Source: Pelagomonas calceolata
Lineage: Eukaryota > Sar > Pelagophyceae > Pelagomonadales > Pelagomonadaceae
Assembly: GCA_918797485.1 (NCBI GenBank)
Contig: CAKKNE010000002.1
Location: forward strand, 2,136,501 to 2,200,500
Direction of reading: 5' to 3'
DNA: 64,000 bases
In this document: positions 8,729-18,144 of the stretch, in pieces
Numbering within the stretch: the first letter of the stretch is position 1
Layout of the letters: every line of letters starts with the position of its first letter
Position numbers and translations under genes: made by a program
Notes under the pieces: model-generated
What the model was told of the DNA's origin: nothing
Database searches by the model: none
What the model saw: the letters and a program-made list of their open reading frames with translations, nothing else

Positions 8729-11233
8729 ATGGCCGAGATCGCCCGCGACGCCATCCTCTACGGCGGCAAGGACGTCGCGAAAGCGCAAAAAGCCGCCGAA
8801 GACCTCCTCCAGAAGCTCGTCGCAAACGGGTGCGACGAGGCGAAAGCAGCCCCATTGTCGCGCAAGGCGGCCGCGTCACTGAACGAAGCGAGATCGGTCA
8901 TTGTCGTCCTTTGTGGAGAGGGCGACGGCGCGCAGGAGCCGAACTTCGATCGATTCTGGCGCTACCTGAAGAGGAGCGCGGATCGCGTCGACCAGCTGAC
9001 GACGGCGGTCTTAGACATTGGAGACGGCGCTTTAGGTGCGCTCGTATCCAAACGCTTCGAGGAGCTCGGGTCAACGCCCATTACTGATGTTGAAAAGGTC
9101 GTCGCGGCTCTGAAGCCGACGGCATCGTCGACAACAGAAATACAAGAGAGACTCTGCGTCCTCTACGCCTCGCAGACGGGCAACGCCGAGTGCATCGCCA
9201 AGGACGTTAAGGTCGAAATTGAGGCGCGGTCACCAACTTGTAGTGTCGTCGTGAAGCCGTTGGACGCGTGGCGCGAACGCGTCGACGGCACGGAGCTGAT
9301 AGGCAAGGGCGCAACCTGTATCATAATAGCCTCGACGACGGGCAACGGCGACGCGCCGGACAATGGGGAGCGCTTCTGGCGGTACGTTCGCAAAAGAGCA
9401 CAACCATCTGATTTACTGGAAGGAGTGCGCTACTGCGTGCTGGGTTTGGGGGATACGAACTACGACAAGTTCTGCCACGTCGGTAAGGTGCTAGATGGTA
9501 GGTTCGCCGAAGTGGGCGCGGACCGGTTCTATGAGCTGGGTTGCGCCGACGAGGCGATGGGCCTCGAGCACGCGGTCGACCCGTGGCTCAACGGGTTGTG
9601 GCCCGCGTTATGTGGTTTGGGGCTGATTGGGGATGGGAGTGTGCGAGAAAAGGTGGACCTGGGGGAGCCGGTGCCCGTGGCGTGCTGTTGCTCCACCGAC
9701 CACGCGGGTTTATTGTTACGCGGCTTCGACGTGGACAAATTCTTAAGGGAGAACCCGCGCGGCCTCGACGAGGCGCAGCTTCCCAAGGTGCGCGAGGCGT
9801 CTTCTGCAGAAGTGACTGCTGCAGAAGAGAACGGCCGCGCGGGCGCCTTCTCGGCCGTGAGGCCTTTCGAGGCGCCCGTGGTCGGGGCTTCAGTATTAGC
9901 GGACGCGAACGGGCGGCGCGTCGTCCACGTCGAACTAGATTTGACGGCGTCCGGGGCGCGCTACGAGCCGGGCGACTCCGTTGGTGTGAGGTGTCCCAAT
10001 GATCATGAGTCTCTGAAAGCGGCGGCCGCGGCTCTCGGTGTGAAGGAGGTGTCCTCATCAGAGCTCATTCACAACGCGGACTTGAGCGCCGCGCCGTCGC
10101 GGTCCGTATTACGCGCATTGGCGGGCTGGTGCTCCGATACGAAGGAGCGCGACCTTTGTTTAGCTCTCGCGGCGCGGCCCGCGGGCAAGCTCTTGTACGA
10201 CGCGTGCGTCGCGCGGCCGCGCCTGAAGGCGTATGAATTACTAGCGGCGCTGCCGTCCTGCAGGCCGCCCTCGGAAGCGGCGCTGGCCGGCGCTCTACCT
10301 AGACTCTCGGCGCGCTACTACTCCGTGGCGTCGTCGCCGTTAACACCGGACGGCGCCGCCCGGAAAGAAATAGTGAGCCTCTGCTTCTCCGTGGTGAAAT
10401 ACGAGGCCGGCGCCGGCACGAACGCCGCCCACTCATTAGAGGGAGCGGACCGCGTCTACGCACGTAAAGGATTGTGCACGACCTGGCTCGACGAATTGGT
10501 GAGGCCCGTCCTCGCCGGCAAGACCATCACGGACAGAGTGCCGTGCTTCCTCAAGCCGTCGGAGGCCTTCGCCCTGCCCGAGGACCCCGACGCGCCGATC
10601 CTCATGGTCGGGCCGGGGACGGGCGTCGCGCCCTTCGTGGGCTTCCTGGAGCACCGCGCGCGCAAGCGCCGCGCGACGGCTGTGAGCGCGCCGCCGCCGC
10701 CGCCATCGGCGTTGCCCGGCGCCCGGCCCGCGCTGCCGGGGGCGCGGCCCGCCTTACCGGGCGCGCGGCCCGCCTTACCCGGAGCGCGGCCGTCCTTACC
10801 CGGAGCGCGGCCCTCGGTGCAACGGGCGCCGCAAAAGCCAAAGACGACGACGACGACGCTCTACTTCGGCTGCCGCGCGCGGGACGTCGACTGGCTCTAT
10901 AGGGAACGCATGCAGGCGCACGCGTCCGCCGGCCTCGACCTGAGGCTCGCCTTTTCTAGAGAGGACCCTGATACAAAAGTGTACGTGCAGCACCTGGTCA
11001 AGGAGGACGCGCGCAAGGTCGCGCAGCTCCTGAGCGACGGCGTGGGGCGGGTCTACGTTTGTGGTGATGGCGCGAATATGGCGCGCGACGTCCACCACGC
11101 GCTCGCGCACTCGTTGGTGGCCGCGGGCAAGGCCGCGGACAAGGGCGCCGCGCTCGCGGCGCTCGAGGTGCTCAAGAAGGACGGGCGGCTGCTGCACGAC
11201 ATCTGGTCGCCCATCGACGAGTACGAGGACTAG
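8729..11233 (+). CDS. MTRR: methionine synthase reductase-like diflavin reductase
   Basis: 834 residues from ATG 8729, which sits in an A-rich context. The order is a degenerate flavodoxin-like module (about 45-125), a complete flavodoxin domain starting at VLYASQTGNAECIA (about 140-300), an FAD domain with RYYSVASSPL, and an NADP domain with GPGTGVAPFVGFLEHR and TLYFGCRARDVDWLY. The segment GLGDTNYDKFCHVGKVLDGR followed by an Asp-Asp-type GLE..VDPW..GLWPAL resembles methionine synthase reductase more than cytochrome P450 reductase, and no N-terminal membrane anchor is present. The enzyme would reactivate cobalamin-dependent methionine synthase. A 21-bp repeat (five copies, LPGARPA) interrupts the NADP domain. 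Cytochrome P450 reductase or a CIAPIN1-type reductase remains possible. Confidence 0.78.
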   Translation: MAEIARDAILYGGKDVAKAQKAAEDLLQKLVANGCDEAKAAPLSRKAAASLNEARSVIVVLCGEGDGAQEPNFDRFWRYLKRSADRVDQLTTAVLDIGDGALGALVSKRFEELGSTPITDVEKVVAALKPTASSTTEIQERLCVLYASQTGNAECIAKDVKVEIEARSPTCSVVVKPLDAWRERVDGTELIGKGATCIIIASTTGNGDAPDNGERFWRYVRKRAQPSDLLEGVRYCVLGLGDTNYDKFCHVGKVLDGRFAEVGADRFYELGCADEAMGLEHAVDPWLNGLWPALCGLGLIGDGSVREKVDLGEPVPVACCCSTDHAGLLLRGFDVDKFLRENPRGLDEAQLPKVREASSAEVTAAEENGRAGAFSAVRPFEAPVVGASVLADANGRRVVHVELDLTASGARYEPGDSVGVRCPNDHESLKAAAAALGVKEVSSSELIHNADLSAAPSRSVLRALAGWCSDTKERDLCLALAARPAGKLLYDACVARPRLKAYELLAALPSCRPPSEAALAGALPRLSARYYSVASSPLTPDGAARKEIVSLCFSVVKYEAGAGTNAAHSLEGADRVYARKGLCTTWLDELVRPVLAGKTITDRVPCFLKPSEAFALPEDPDAPILMVGPGTGVAPFVGFLEHRARKRRATAVSAPPPPPSALPGARPALPGARPALPGARPALPGARPSLPGARPSVQRAPQKPKTTTTTLYFGCRARDVDWLYRERMQAHASAGLDLRLAFSREDPDTKVYVQHLVKEDARKVAQLLSDGVGRVYVCGDGANMARDVHHALAHSLVAAGKAADKGAALAALEVLKKDGRLLHDIWSPIDEYED
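10712..10816 (+). repeat. 21-bp tandem repeat inside the reductase CDS
   Basis: Five in-frame copies of a 21-bp unit encode LPGARPA/LPGARPS heptads, preceded by a short proline run. The copies differ mainly at third positions, so the array is not brand new. It sits between two NADP-binding motifs. Confidence 0.85.
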
Positions 11234-11329
11234 TTGACGATATGTGTTTGAGTACGGTCCGCCGGCGCCGAGGTTTCTCGCCGCCGCCGGACGCTTCATG
11301 TTTTAATTGTAGTCAACAATATACTTAGA

Positions 11330-12949
11330 TCACTGCATAAATCCAGGCAACGGCACGCGGAACTCCTGACCAACCGCAACTCCAGCAGGCACGACGACCG
11401 AGTACCGCTGTCCGCGACCCCGCGGGTCGGGATCGGTGAACTCGACGTTCATGCCGGGGCGCGCGCCCGCGGGACACCGTAGATTGATGAACCGCTGTGG
11501 GGGCGGCGGCCGCCGCTGCCCAGCGAGCCGCGCCCGCGCGCCCGCGATCGCGGCCTGGAAGTCGAGCAGCGCGCGCGGCGCGCGCGGCGCCGGCGGCATC
11601 GGGACGTACTGCAACTGAGGAGGCGCGACGCCCCGGCGCCGCGCGTCGAGCTGCGCCGCCGCGTGCCGCCGCATAGTCTCAGCTTCTTGCTCGGGTCGGT
11701 GCGCCATCATCAGGTCGTGCGCCCGCTGGCCGCCGTGACACTTCGCCGGGTCGTGGGACTCGTGCGGCTGCAGACAAATAAAGCAAAAGCTTTTGCCGCA
11801 GCCGCCCGGCGGCGCGCATAACACGTGGTTACAGCCGCCGACCTTCGTGATGCCGTTGCCGCAGGCCGGGCACCGCTTCGTGTCGGAGCCGAGGGACTTG
11901 AGCACGTCCTCGCCCTCGTCCACGTCCTCGCACGGCTTGCCCGGGTGCGCGTGGGCGCCGCACTTGATGCAGTAGGACCGCTCGCAGGGCTTGCCCGGTA
12001 GCCCCGGGCACTGGACAATGCCGTCCTCGGGCTCGTCGCCCTTCAGCACGACGCCGCGCGCGCCGCAGACGCACTCCAGCCGCGCGGCCACATCACTACG
12101 CAGCGCCACCGCCGCGTCGCGTTCCGCCGCCCGCGCCTCGAGGTCCTCGAGCTCCCACGCCGACAGGCACCCCTTGACGTGGTCCGTGCCGACGAGCGCC
12201 TTGCAGCTCGGACACTTGACCTGGGAGGCGCCGGCGCCCTTCGTGCCCGTGACTGTCAGGTAGTTCCGGAAGCACGGCTTGCAGAACCAGTGGAGCTCGT
12301 CACCCTCGCACGGCACCGAGTCCGTCAGCGCGAACGTGTCGCAGCAGATGCCGCACTCGACGCCGTCGGCGCCGTCGACCGATTCGATCTTGCTGAAGGC
12401 CTCGGCAACCGCGTTGCGGCCCGCGTAGAGCGCCAGCCGGTTCCCCAGGAACAAGAGTTCGCCCTCGAGAAAGACAGGGTCGGCGAACATCCCGTTCACG
12501 ACGGATTGATCGACCGCGCCCCAGAACTCGTCGGCGCACGCCGCCAGCATGTCCCAGAGCGGCTCGTCCGGCCGGTCGCGCTTCCACCGCCACTGATCGA
12601 GGGCCCCGCGCGCGACGCAGCAGCGGAAAAGCTTCCGAACCAGCCGCGACTTCGCGTTCTCGCCGGCGGCGCGCCACTTGGCCTCCGCCGTCTCGAGCGG
12701 CGACTTCGGCGCGCCGACGCCGCCGCGGCGCATCGCCGGCGTCTTCTCGAGGCGCTCCGTCTCGCGCTGCTTCGCGGCGGCTGCCTCGTCCGTCGAGATG
12801 CCCGTCGTGGCCTTGCGCTCGCGCTTTTCCACGTGCGTGATCTCGACGTCGTCGTCCGAGTCCTCGTCGCGGGCTCGTTTTTTCTTTTGCCGCAGCGGCG
12901 GCGGCGGCGGCGCATCGTCCAGCTGCGTCAAATCTATCACTTCCGCCAT
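11330..12949 (-). CDS. RBR-type (RING-IBR-RING) ubiquitin ligase
   Basis: 539 residues. RING1 starts at CGICCDTF (about 197) and ends with CPSCKALVG; an IBR follows with CVCGARG, CPGLPGKPC and YCIKCGAHAHPGKPC. RING2 is CPACGNGITKVGGCNHVLC, whose GGCNHV cysteine corresponds to the catalytic Cys of RBR ligases, followed by FCFICLQPHESHDPAKC. The N-terminus is acidic and basic low-complexity sequence (DLTQLDDAPPPPP, then KKKRARDEDSDDD). Such enzymes accept ubiquitin on RING2 before transfer. The substrate is unknown. Convergent with the reductase gene, about 96 bp apart. Confidence 0.85.
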   Translation of the reverse strand: MAEVIDLTQLDDAPPPPPLRQKKKRARDEDSDDDVEITHVEKRERKATTGISTDEAAAAKQRETERLEKTPAMRRGGVGAPKSPLETAEAKWRAAGENAKSRLVRKLFRCCVARGALDQWRWKRDRPDEPLWDMLAACADEFWGAVDQSVVNGMFADPVFLEGELLFLGNRLALYAGRNAVAEAFSKIESVDGADGVECGICCDTFALTDSVPCEGDELHWFCKPCFRNYLTVTGTKGAGASQVKCPSCKALVGTDHVKGCLSAWELEDLEARAAERDAAVALRSDVAARLECVCGARGVVLKGDEPEDGIVQCPGLPGKPCERSYCIKCGAHAHPGKPCEDVDEGEDVLKSLGSDTKRCPACGNGITKVGGCNHVLCAPPGGCGKSFCFICLQPHESHDPAKCHGGQRAHDLMMAHRPEQEAETMRRHAAAQLDARRRGVAPPQLQYVPMPPAPRAPRALLDFQAAIAGARARLAGQRRPPPPQRFINLRCPAGARPGMNVEFTDPDPRGRGQRYSVVVPAGVAVGQEFRVPLPGFMQ

Positions 12950-13120
12950 CGCTGCGCCGCGTCTTGTTAGCTGCAGAGTGGTCCACTGATTTGGGCTTCG
13001 CAGCGCGCGGCTTTTCGGCCCTCGCGTCAGCCGCTCAGCGAGAGGTCTCGGCGCGCGCGTCGGAGAGCACGCAGCGCTGCCGGATAAGCCAGCAATCTGG
13101 CCGGCAGATGCCGTGCAAAA

Positions 13121-13143
13121 CTAGTATGTGTCTACACGCTAGC
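13121..13143 (-). promoter_or_regulatory. dispersed 24-bp palindromic motif, variant
   Basis: CTAGTATGTGTCT then ACACGCTAGC; both arms are kept. It ends 36 bp upstream of the HSP70-like ATG and lies 170 bp from the RBR start. Confidence 0.55.
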
Positions 13144-13179
13144 AAGCTCCTTTGCTCTGGAGCCCATACGGCGCACAAG

Positions 13180-15213
13180 ATGGCCGCATCAGCGCCCAGG
13201 CTCGTGCTATGGCTAGCCGCCAGCGCGCTGGGGCTCTCCCCAAGCCTGCGTGCGCGTTCGCTGCCGGCGCGAGCAGTGAGAGCGCCTGTGGTTCAAAACC
13301 TGCAACCGCTGGCGCCCCGCGCGCGCGACCTCACGCGCCGCGCCAGCGACATGGAGCGGTCCTACGACGGCGTCGACCTCACCGCCAGCGACGCAACCGA
13401 TGTGATGGACGAAGAAGGCTGGTTCGAGGACGACGACGAGCGCGACGCGGCCATAGACATCCTGGCGGACCGCGACGAGAACAACGAGGAGGTCGACACG
13501 TCTTCCGTGTATTTTTTTGGGAACGACGACGACGACGACGAGGAATTAAGGCGATTACTTAGTGAACTGGAGAGCCAGTTCGCCGGCAAAGACGACGCGG
13601 CCTCGCGGTCTATTTTAGCATCGGTAGAGGAGTGCGGGAAGGTCTTGGAGAAGGAGCACACGCCCGTGGCGCTGGACGCGCGCGCTGCACTAGCGTTTGC
13701 CGCGACGGCGCGAGGCGACGCGCCCGTCGATGAACTAGATGTAGAAAGAATCCCAACAGTAGACGATGAATTAGTAGAGGCCTTCCAGGCATTAAATACA
13801 GACGACTTCGACGGCCACCTGGACGAGATGTACGGCTGGCTCGTCGGGAACAGTTCCGAAGCGACTCATGCTGGAAGTACTTCATCTAAAACAAGGTTCG
13901 GACGGACCGTGGGCTTGGATCTGGGCACCACAAACAGCGCAGCCGCCGTCGTCGACGCCGACGGCGCGCCCAAATTGCTGCCACCCGGTTTAACCCCGTC
14001 GGTGGTATGTTTTATCGACGGCGAACTGGAGACGGAGCCTGTGGATCGAGCAGGCAGAGTAGCGCTGCGGGACGATGACGGCCGGGGCGTCGTCGCGGTC
14101 GTGGGCAAAGAAGCCGAACAGATGAGAGACGGCGTCCACGCCGCGTCCGTGTGTTCTCGGGTGAAGCGGGTATTAGCCCGGGACGCGACGCCGCGGGAGA
14201 TGCGCCGCGTGTCGGCGGGCGAGTCGGAGAAGCTGACGCACACCACTACCCTAAGGATCCCGGCGCTGCCGAATAGAGTTGCAGCCTCCGAAGTGTCCGC
14301 GGAAGTGGTCCGGAAGCTGCGGGACGACGCGTTGGCGTTTCTGGACGGCCACGCCGGCGCCGCGACGAAATGTGTGGTGGGCGTCCCGGCCCGTTTTGAT
14401 GAAGCGGCCGTCGAGGCGACGAAGACCGCGTGTTTGTTAGGTGGTTTTGAGTCCGCAGAGACGATTCTGGAGCCCGTCGCGGCGGCTTTAGCGTACTCGG
14501 CGACGAAGCAAGTCGGCAAGGAGACGGTTTTGGTGTTCGACCTCGGAGGTGGCACTTTTGACTGCTGCGTCGTGGAGTTGGATGGGAATAGGGCGGAGCT
14601 CATAGCATTAGGTGGGGATGCGAAACTCGGTGGCGATGACTTTGATGCCGCAGTTGCTGAACATCTGGCCGACCGGTTCTACGACGCGCACGGTCTGTCC
14701 GTCAAAGCGGCGACGGCTAGATTGCGTTTATTAGCCGAGGCGGAGCGGTGCAAGATCGCTTTATCTAGATCCAACGCTACCAAAGCGTTCGCCCGCGGTT
14801 TAGCTAGAGTCGGTTCTGATGGGAGACGCGCGCGGGGCGGCCGGCCCCTCGATCTAGAATGCGACATAACGCGGCCCGTGCTGGACGCGCTCTGCCAACC
14901 GTTGTTAGCGAGGCTGGAGAAAGCCATGCGCGCGACGTGCGCCGAGGCCGGCGTCGCGTTGCCCGGTGATAAGGGCACTCGATCGCTGGACGGCGTGCTG
15001 CTGGTCGGCGGCGCGACGCGGACGCCGGCGGTCGGGCGCATGCTCCGCGCGGCGACGGGCCTGCCCCTCGCGAAGATCGCGGCGCACGGGTCTGTCCACC
15101 CGGACGAGGCGGTGGCGCTCGGCGCCGCCGTCCGCGCGGCGGCGCTCGACGCGAGCAGCGTCGGGGCTGCTGCGCCGGACGCGTCCGTCGTCGACAAACG
15201 AGCTGCTGTGTAA
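13180..15213 (+). CDS. HSP70-type ATPase lacking the substrate-binding domain
   Basis: 677 residues from ATG 13180; longer in-frame starts upstream overlap the promoter motif and were not used. The N-terminus MAASAPRLVLWLAASALGL is a signal peptide followed by an Arg-rich stretch, suggesting plastid or ER-route targeting. Residues about 60-235 are a strongly acidic extension with no known domain. The HSP70 nucleotide-binding domain follows: phosphate-1 GLDLGTTNSA (about 244), phosphate-2 VLVFDLGGGTFDC and adenosine motif GVLLVGGATRTPAVG. The protein stops shortly after ALGAAVRAAAL, where the linker and peptide-binding domain would begin. It may be a stand-alone ATPase like other atypical HSP70s; a missed 3' exon is possible but there are only 21 bp before the next gene. 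Confidence 0.85.
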   Translation: MAASAPRLVLWLAASALGLSPSLRARSLPARAVRAPVVQNLQPLAPRARDLTRRASDMERSYDGVDLTASDATDVMDEEGWFEDDDERDAAIDILADRDENNEEVDTSSVYFFGNDDDDDEELRRLLSELESQFAGKDDAASRSILASVEECGKVLEKEHTPVALDARAALAFAATARGDAPVDELDVERIPTVDDELVEAFQALNTDDFDGHLDEMYGWLVGNSSEATHAGSTSSKTRFGRTVGLDLGTTNSAAAVVDADGAPKLLPPGLTPSVVCFIDGELETEPVDRAGRVALRDDDGRGVVAVVGKEAEQMRDGVHAASVCSRVKRVLARDATPREMRRVSAGESEKLTHTTTLRIPALPNRVAASEVSAEVVRKLRDDALAFLDGHAGAATKCVVGVPARFDEAAVEATKTACLLGGFESAETILEPVAAALAYSATKQVGKETVLVFDLGGGTFDCCVVELDGNRAELIALGGDAKLGGDDFDAAVAEHLADRFYDAHGLSVKAATARLRLLAEAERCKIALSRSNATKAFARGLARVGSDGRRARGGRPLDLECDITRPVLDALCQPLLARLEKAMRATCAEAGVALPGDKGTRSLDGVLLVGGATRTPAVGRMLRAATGLPLAKIAAHGSVHPDEAVALGAAVRAAALDASSVGAAAPDASVVDKRAAV

Positions 15214-15234
15214 CAAATTAACTTTATCCTGAAA

Positions 15235-15849
15235 TCATGTTAGGCAGTCCCTGACTCGCCGTTCCATGTTTTCGGCGCCGAGCGCTTCGACGGCCGCGAC
15301 GTTCCGCCTCCAGACGTCGTGGCCGTCCTTCGACTCCAAGGCCCGCTCGACGTCGGCCTCGCGCAGCAGGTGGAGCACGGGGAAGGGCGACCGATTCGTC
15401 CAGTGCGACGCGGCGTCCTCTGGAGCGTCGCCGAACTGGTAGGCCGGATGAAACGTGGCTAATTGGATCGCCCCGCGGTGGCCCGCCGAGTCTATGGCGT
15501 CGTCGACGGCGTCGACGAGGTCGAGGTAGTCCTCGAAGGCGCAGGCGTCGCTGATGGCGATCGCCACCGTCGCGTTTTCTGTCGCTACAACCGCGTCGAA
15601 CTCGCGGCGCGCACATTCCAAGGCGTCAGTGGTGGTGGATTCGACGATGCGGAGATCACCGTGCTGGAGCGGCGCGCCCGCCCACGGACACAGGTTCAGG
15701 CCGACGACGACGTCGCGGATCCACTTCCGCGTTGATTTTACTGGGCAGGCGGCATCACTGTGGCTGTACACGCGTGACGCGACGCGCCGCGAGCTTCGGT
15801 AGAGCAGTCCGTGGGCTGACGCAGCGACCACCAGCCGTACGCTCCGCAT
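15235..15849 (-). CDS. DUF1415 family protein, organelle-targeted
   Basis: 204 residues. After a basic presequence (MRSVRLVVAASAHGLLYRSS), the body matches the bacterial DUF1415 family: TRKWIRDVVVGLNLCPWAG near the N-terminus, LATFHPAYQFG in the centre and RSPFPVLHLLREADVERAL near the end. The conserved Cys-Pro and His residues suggest an enzyme, but no activity is established. The presequence suggests mitochondrion or plastid. Its 3' end is 21 bp from the HSP70-like stop. Confidence 0.85.
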   Translation of the reverse strand: MRSVRLVVAASAHGLLYRSSRRVASRVYSHSDAACPVKSTRKWIRDVVVGLNLCPWAGAPLQHGDLRIVESTTTDALECARREFDAVVATENATVAIAISDACAFEDYLDLVDAVDDAIDSAGHRGAIQLATFHPAYQFGDAPEDAASHWTNRSPFPVLHLLREADVERALESKDGHDVWRRNVAAVEALGAENMERRVRDCLT

Positions 15850-16176
15850 TGCAGCTCAGAGCCCAGAGGCAGGTTCAGTGATTACAGTGGAGACAAGGCG
15901 GACGGCTGAGATGAGTGGCTTGGCGGCTGCGTCTTGATATATATGGTAATAATCAACCTTTCAACACCACGGTTGTGCCTTAGCACGCCCGCTTTGCGTC
16001 TGGCGCCGCGGTAGAGCTAGCGGCATGTAAGACACTAGCCAAGGACGAGCCTGAGATATTCAGGCTCCAAACTCGCCTATTTCGAGTGCACGGTAGCTGC
16101 GCAGCCGCATTTGTCTATTAGACAGCCACTCGCTGCCATCCAGACCAAGAACGTCGCCGCCGGCCCTCCATAAGAC
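15850..16176. other. divergent intergenic region
   Basis: 327 bp with a TATATATGG stretch (15937-15945) and a 24-bp motif copy at 16016-16039, positioned between DUF1415 and HIP. Confidence 0.5.
16016..16039 (+). promoter_or_regulatory. dispersed 24-bp palindromic motif
   Basis: GCTAGCGGCA then TGTAAGACACTAGC, a near-consensus copy; 138 bp upstream of the HIP ATG and 167 bp from the DUF1415 start. Confidence 0.75.
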
Positions 16177-17304
16177 ATGCCTCTACCAGCCTCCCTAGCG
16201 GGTCACGCCGCGGGCGCGAAGGAGCTGCTCGCCGCGGTCACTAAGGACCCGAGCCTGCTCGAAGACCCAAGCCTCGCCTTCCTGAAGGAGTTCTGCGCGA
16301 ATTATCCTCCCGAGGCGCCCGAGGCCGAGACGGACGACGACGCTGGTGGCGAATTCATGAAGCGCGAGAAGACGCCGTTCCCCGCGGTGCCGGCGAACGC
16401 GGCCGAGGCGCCGGACGACGCCGACTGGTCGATCGCGTCGACGAAGAAGAGCGCTGCAAGCGCTGCAGCGCCGGCGGAGGCCCTCGACCTCTACACCGAA
16501 GCCTTACAAGCGGAGGCCGCGACCGCGTGTTTGTCCGCGACGACGCTCGCGAAGCGCGCCGAAGTCCTCTTGAAGCTCGAGCGGCCGGCGGCGGCCATCA
16601 ATGATTGTGATGCGGCTCTGAAGCTCAACCCCGACTCGTGCCGCGCGCTGAAGACGCGAGGAAAAGTCCGCGCGGCCCTCGGCGAGTTCGTCGAGGCGAA
16701 TTTAGATCTGAGCAAGGCCCAATCGATAGACTTCGACCCGGACCTCGCTTCTTTATGCGCCGAGGTCAAGGCCAAGGCCGCGGAGACGAGCGCCAAGCAA
16801 AGGGAAAAGGAGCGCGCGGCGGATCTGGAGAAGAAGAAGAAGGCCGCGGCCGAGCGCCACCGCCGCGCGCAGGAGGCGCAGGCGCGGAGCGCGCCGCCGC
16901 CGCCGAGTGGTGGGATGCCAGGGATGGGAGGTGGAATGCCGGCGGGCGTGCCGCCGGGCATGGCCGGCATGGCGCAGGGCATGATGAACGACCCCGACGT
17001 CATGGCGGCCATGTCGAACCCGAAGGTCATGGCCGCCTTCCAGGAGATGATGGCCGGCGGCGCGCCGAACCCCGCGAAGATGATGCAGTACATGCAGGAT
17101 CCCGACGTCGGGCCCGTGCTCCAGAAGATGATGGGCAAGTTCGGCGGCGGCATGGGCGGCATGCCTGGTATGCCGGGCGGCATGGGCGGGATGGGTGGCA
17201 TGGGTGGCATGGGTGGGGGCGGCGGCTTCGACGCGGGCGCGCCCGACATCGAGGAGGTAGGAGAGGATCTTCCGGACCTCGAGGAGGTCGACGAGGTCGA
17301 CTAG
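16177..17304 (+). CDS. ST13: Hsc70-interacting protein HIP/ST13
   Basis: 375 residues. The N-terminal helical dimerisation region (LEDPSLAFLKEFCANYPPE) is followed by about three TPR units (LYTEALQAEAATACLSATTL, LKLERPAAAINDCDAAL, NPDSCRALKTRGKVRAALG), a highly charged helix, a Gly/Met-rich stretch (GGMPGMGGGM) and a C-terminal STI1/DP2 domain (NDPDVMAAMSNPKVMAAF). This order is that of HIP/FAM10, a co-chaperone that binds the HSP70 ATPase domain and slows ADP release. It ends in acidic residues (EEVGEDLPDLEEVDEVD). The convergent PurE gene begins 14 bp past the stop. Confidence 0.9.
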   Translation: MPLPASLAGHAAGAKELLAAVTKDPSLLEDPSLAFLKEFCANYPPEAPEAETDDDAGGEFMKREKTPFPAVPANAAEAPDDADWSIASTKKSAASAAAPAEALDLYTEALQAEAATACLSATTLAKRAEVLLKLERPAAAINDCDAALKLNPDSCRALKTRGKVRAALGEFVEANLDLSKAQSIDFDPDLASLCAEVKAKAAETSAKQREKERAADLEKKKKAAAERHRRAQEAQARSAPPPPSGGMPGMGGGMPAGVPPGMAGMAQGMMNDPDVMAAMSNPKVMAAFQEMMAGGAPNPAKMMQYMQDPDVGPVLQKMMGKFGGGMGGMPGMPGGMGGMGGMGGMGGGGGFDAGAPDIEEVGEDLPDLEEVDEVD

Positions 17305-17318
17305 AAATAAGTGTGTTA

Positions 17319-17861
17319 CTACATGACCGTCGTCGACTTCGGCGCTTCCTTGCGCTCGAGGTACGCCTTCCAGCCGCTCCCTTCCAAGACCTCGGCCTTG
17401 CCGAGGACCTCGTCGCGCTGCGACGCCGCGTAGGCCTCGAGCGCGTCGGCGAGCGCGTCGTTCGACGTCGACAGGATGCGCGCCGCCAGCAGCCCCGCGT
17501 TCGTCGCGTTGCCGATGGCGACCGTCGCGACGGGCACGCCCCGCGGCATCTGCACGATCGAGTGCAGCGAATCGACGCCCGACAGCGCGGACGTCTTCAC
17601 GGGCACGCCGACGACGGGCAGCGGCGTCATCGCGGCGACCATGCCCGGCAGATGCGCGGCGCCGCCCGCGCCAGCCACTATTACTTTCAAGCCTCTGCGT
17701 CTGGCGCTCCGCGCGTACTCTACGAGTCGATCCGGCGTGCGGTGCGCGCTCACGATCGTGCACTCGTACTCGATTTTGAACTTCTCGAGCATCTCGCAGG
17801 CTGCCTTCATGACCGGCAGGTCGCTGTCGCTGCCCATGATCACGCCCACGAGTGGCGCCAT
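17319..17861 (-). CDS. purE: PurE, 5-(carboxyamino)imidazole ribonucleotide mutase
   Basis: 180 residues, a stand-alone class I PurE. Diagnostic motifs are [13 protein letters not shown] at the N-terminus, [14 protein letters not shown] with the catalytic histidine, [18 protein letters not shown], and [30 protein letters not shown]. It converts N5-CAIR to CAIR in purine synthesis. Eukaryotes often carry PurE fused to PurK or SAICAR synthase; here it is a single domain. No clear targeting sequence precedes the first motif, so it is probably cytosolic unless an upstream exon exists. Confidence 0.93.
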   Translation of the reverse strand: MAPLVGVIMGSDSDLPVMKAACEMLEKFKIEYECTIVSAHRTPDRLVEYARSARRRGLKVIVAGAGGAAHLPGMVAAMTPLPVVGVPVKTSALSGVDSLHSIVQMPRGVPVATVAIGNATNAGLLAARILSTSNDALADALEAYAASQRDEVLGKAEVLEGSGWKAYLERKEAPKSTTVM

Positions 17862-17944
17862 GGTTGATTTTGCAGTGTTTTATGTCGCAGCGATAGCGTA
17901 AGACGAGAGATTTGGCACAGCAGCCGCCGCGCGCGCCGCAGCAG

Positions 17945-17968
17945 AGCTAGCGGCAGGTAAGACACTAG
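17945..17968 (+). promoter_or_regulatory. dispersed 24-bp palindromic motif
   Basis: GCTAGCGGCAGG then TAAGACACTAGC, between divergent PurE (84 bp) and the methyltransferase gene (177 bp). Confidence 0.75.
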
Positions 17969-18144
17969 CGGATTTTGGGCTCGTGAGCCGCCTATACCTG
18001 CGCTGCGCGGCGCATCGCTCGGTCAGCGAAGCCTTCTTCGCAGTTCTTTGCAACGCTGGGACCCTCCCATCTGTGGGCCCACGCGTTGCCCAAAATCAGC
18101 GTGACCCTTCTCAAACCACTGCCTGAGCCAGGCGCCATTGATCG

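Noticed and set aside
15937-15945. TATATATGG as a TATA box
   Set aside because: Single occurrence with no consistent distance to starts in other promoters of the window.
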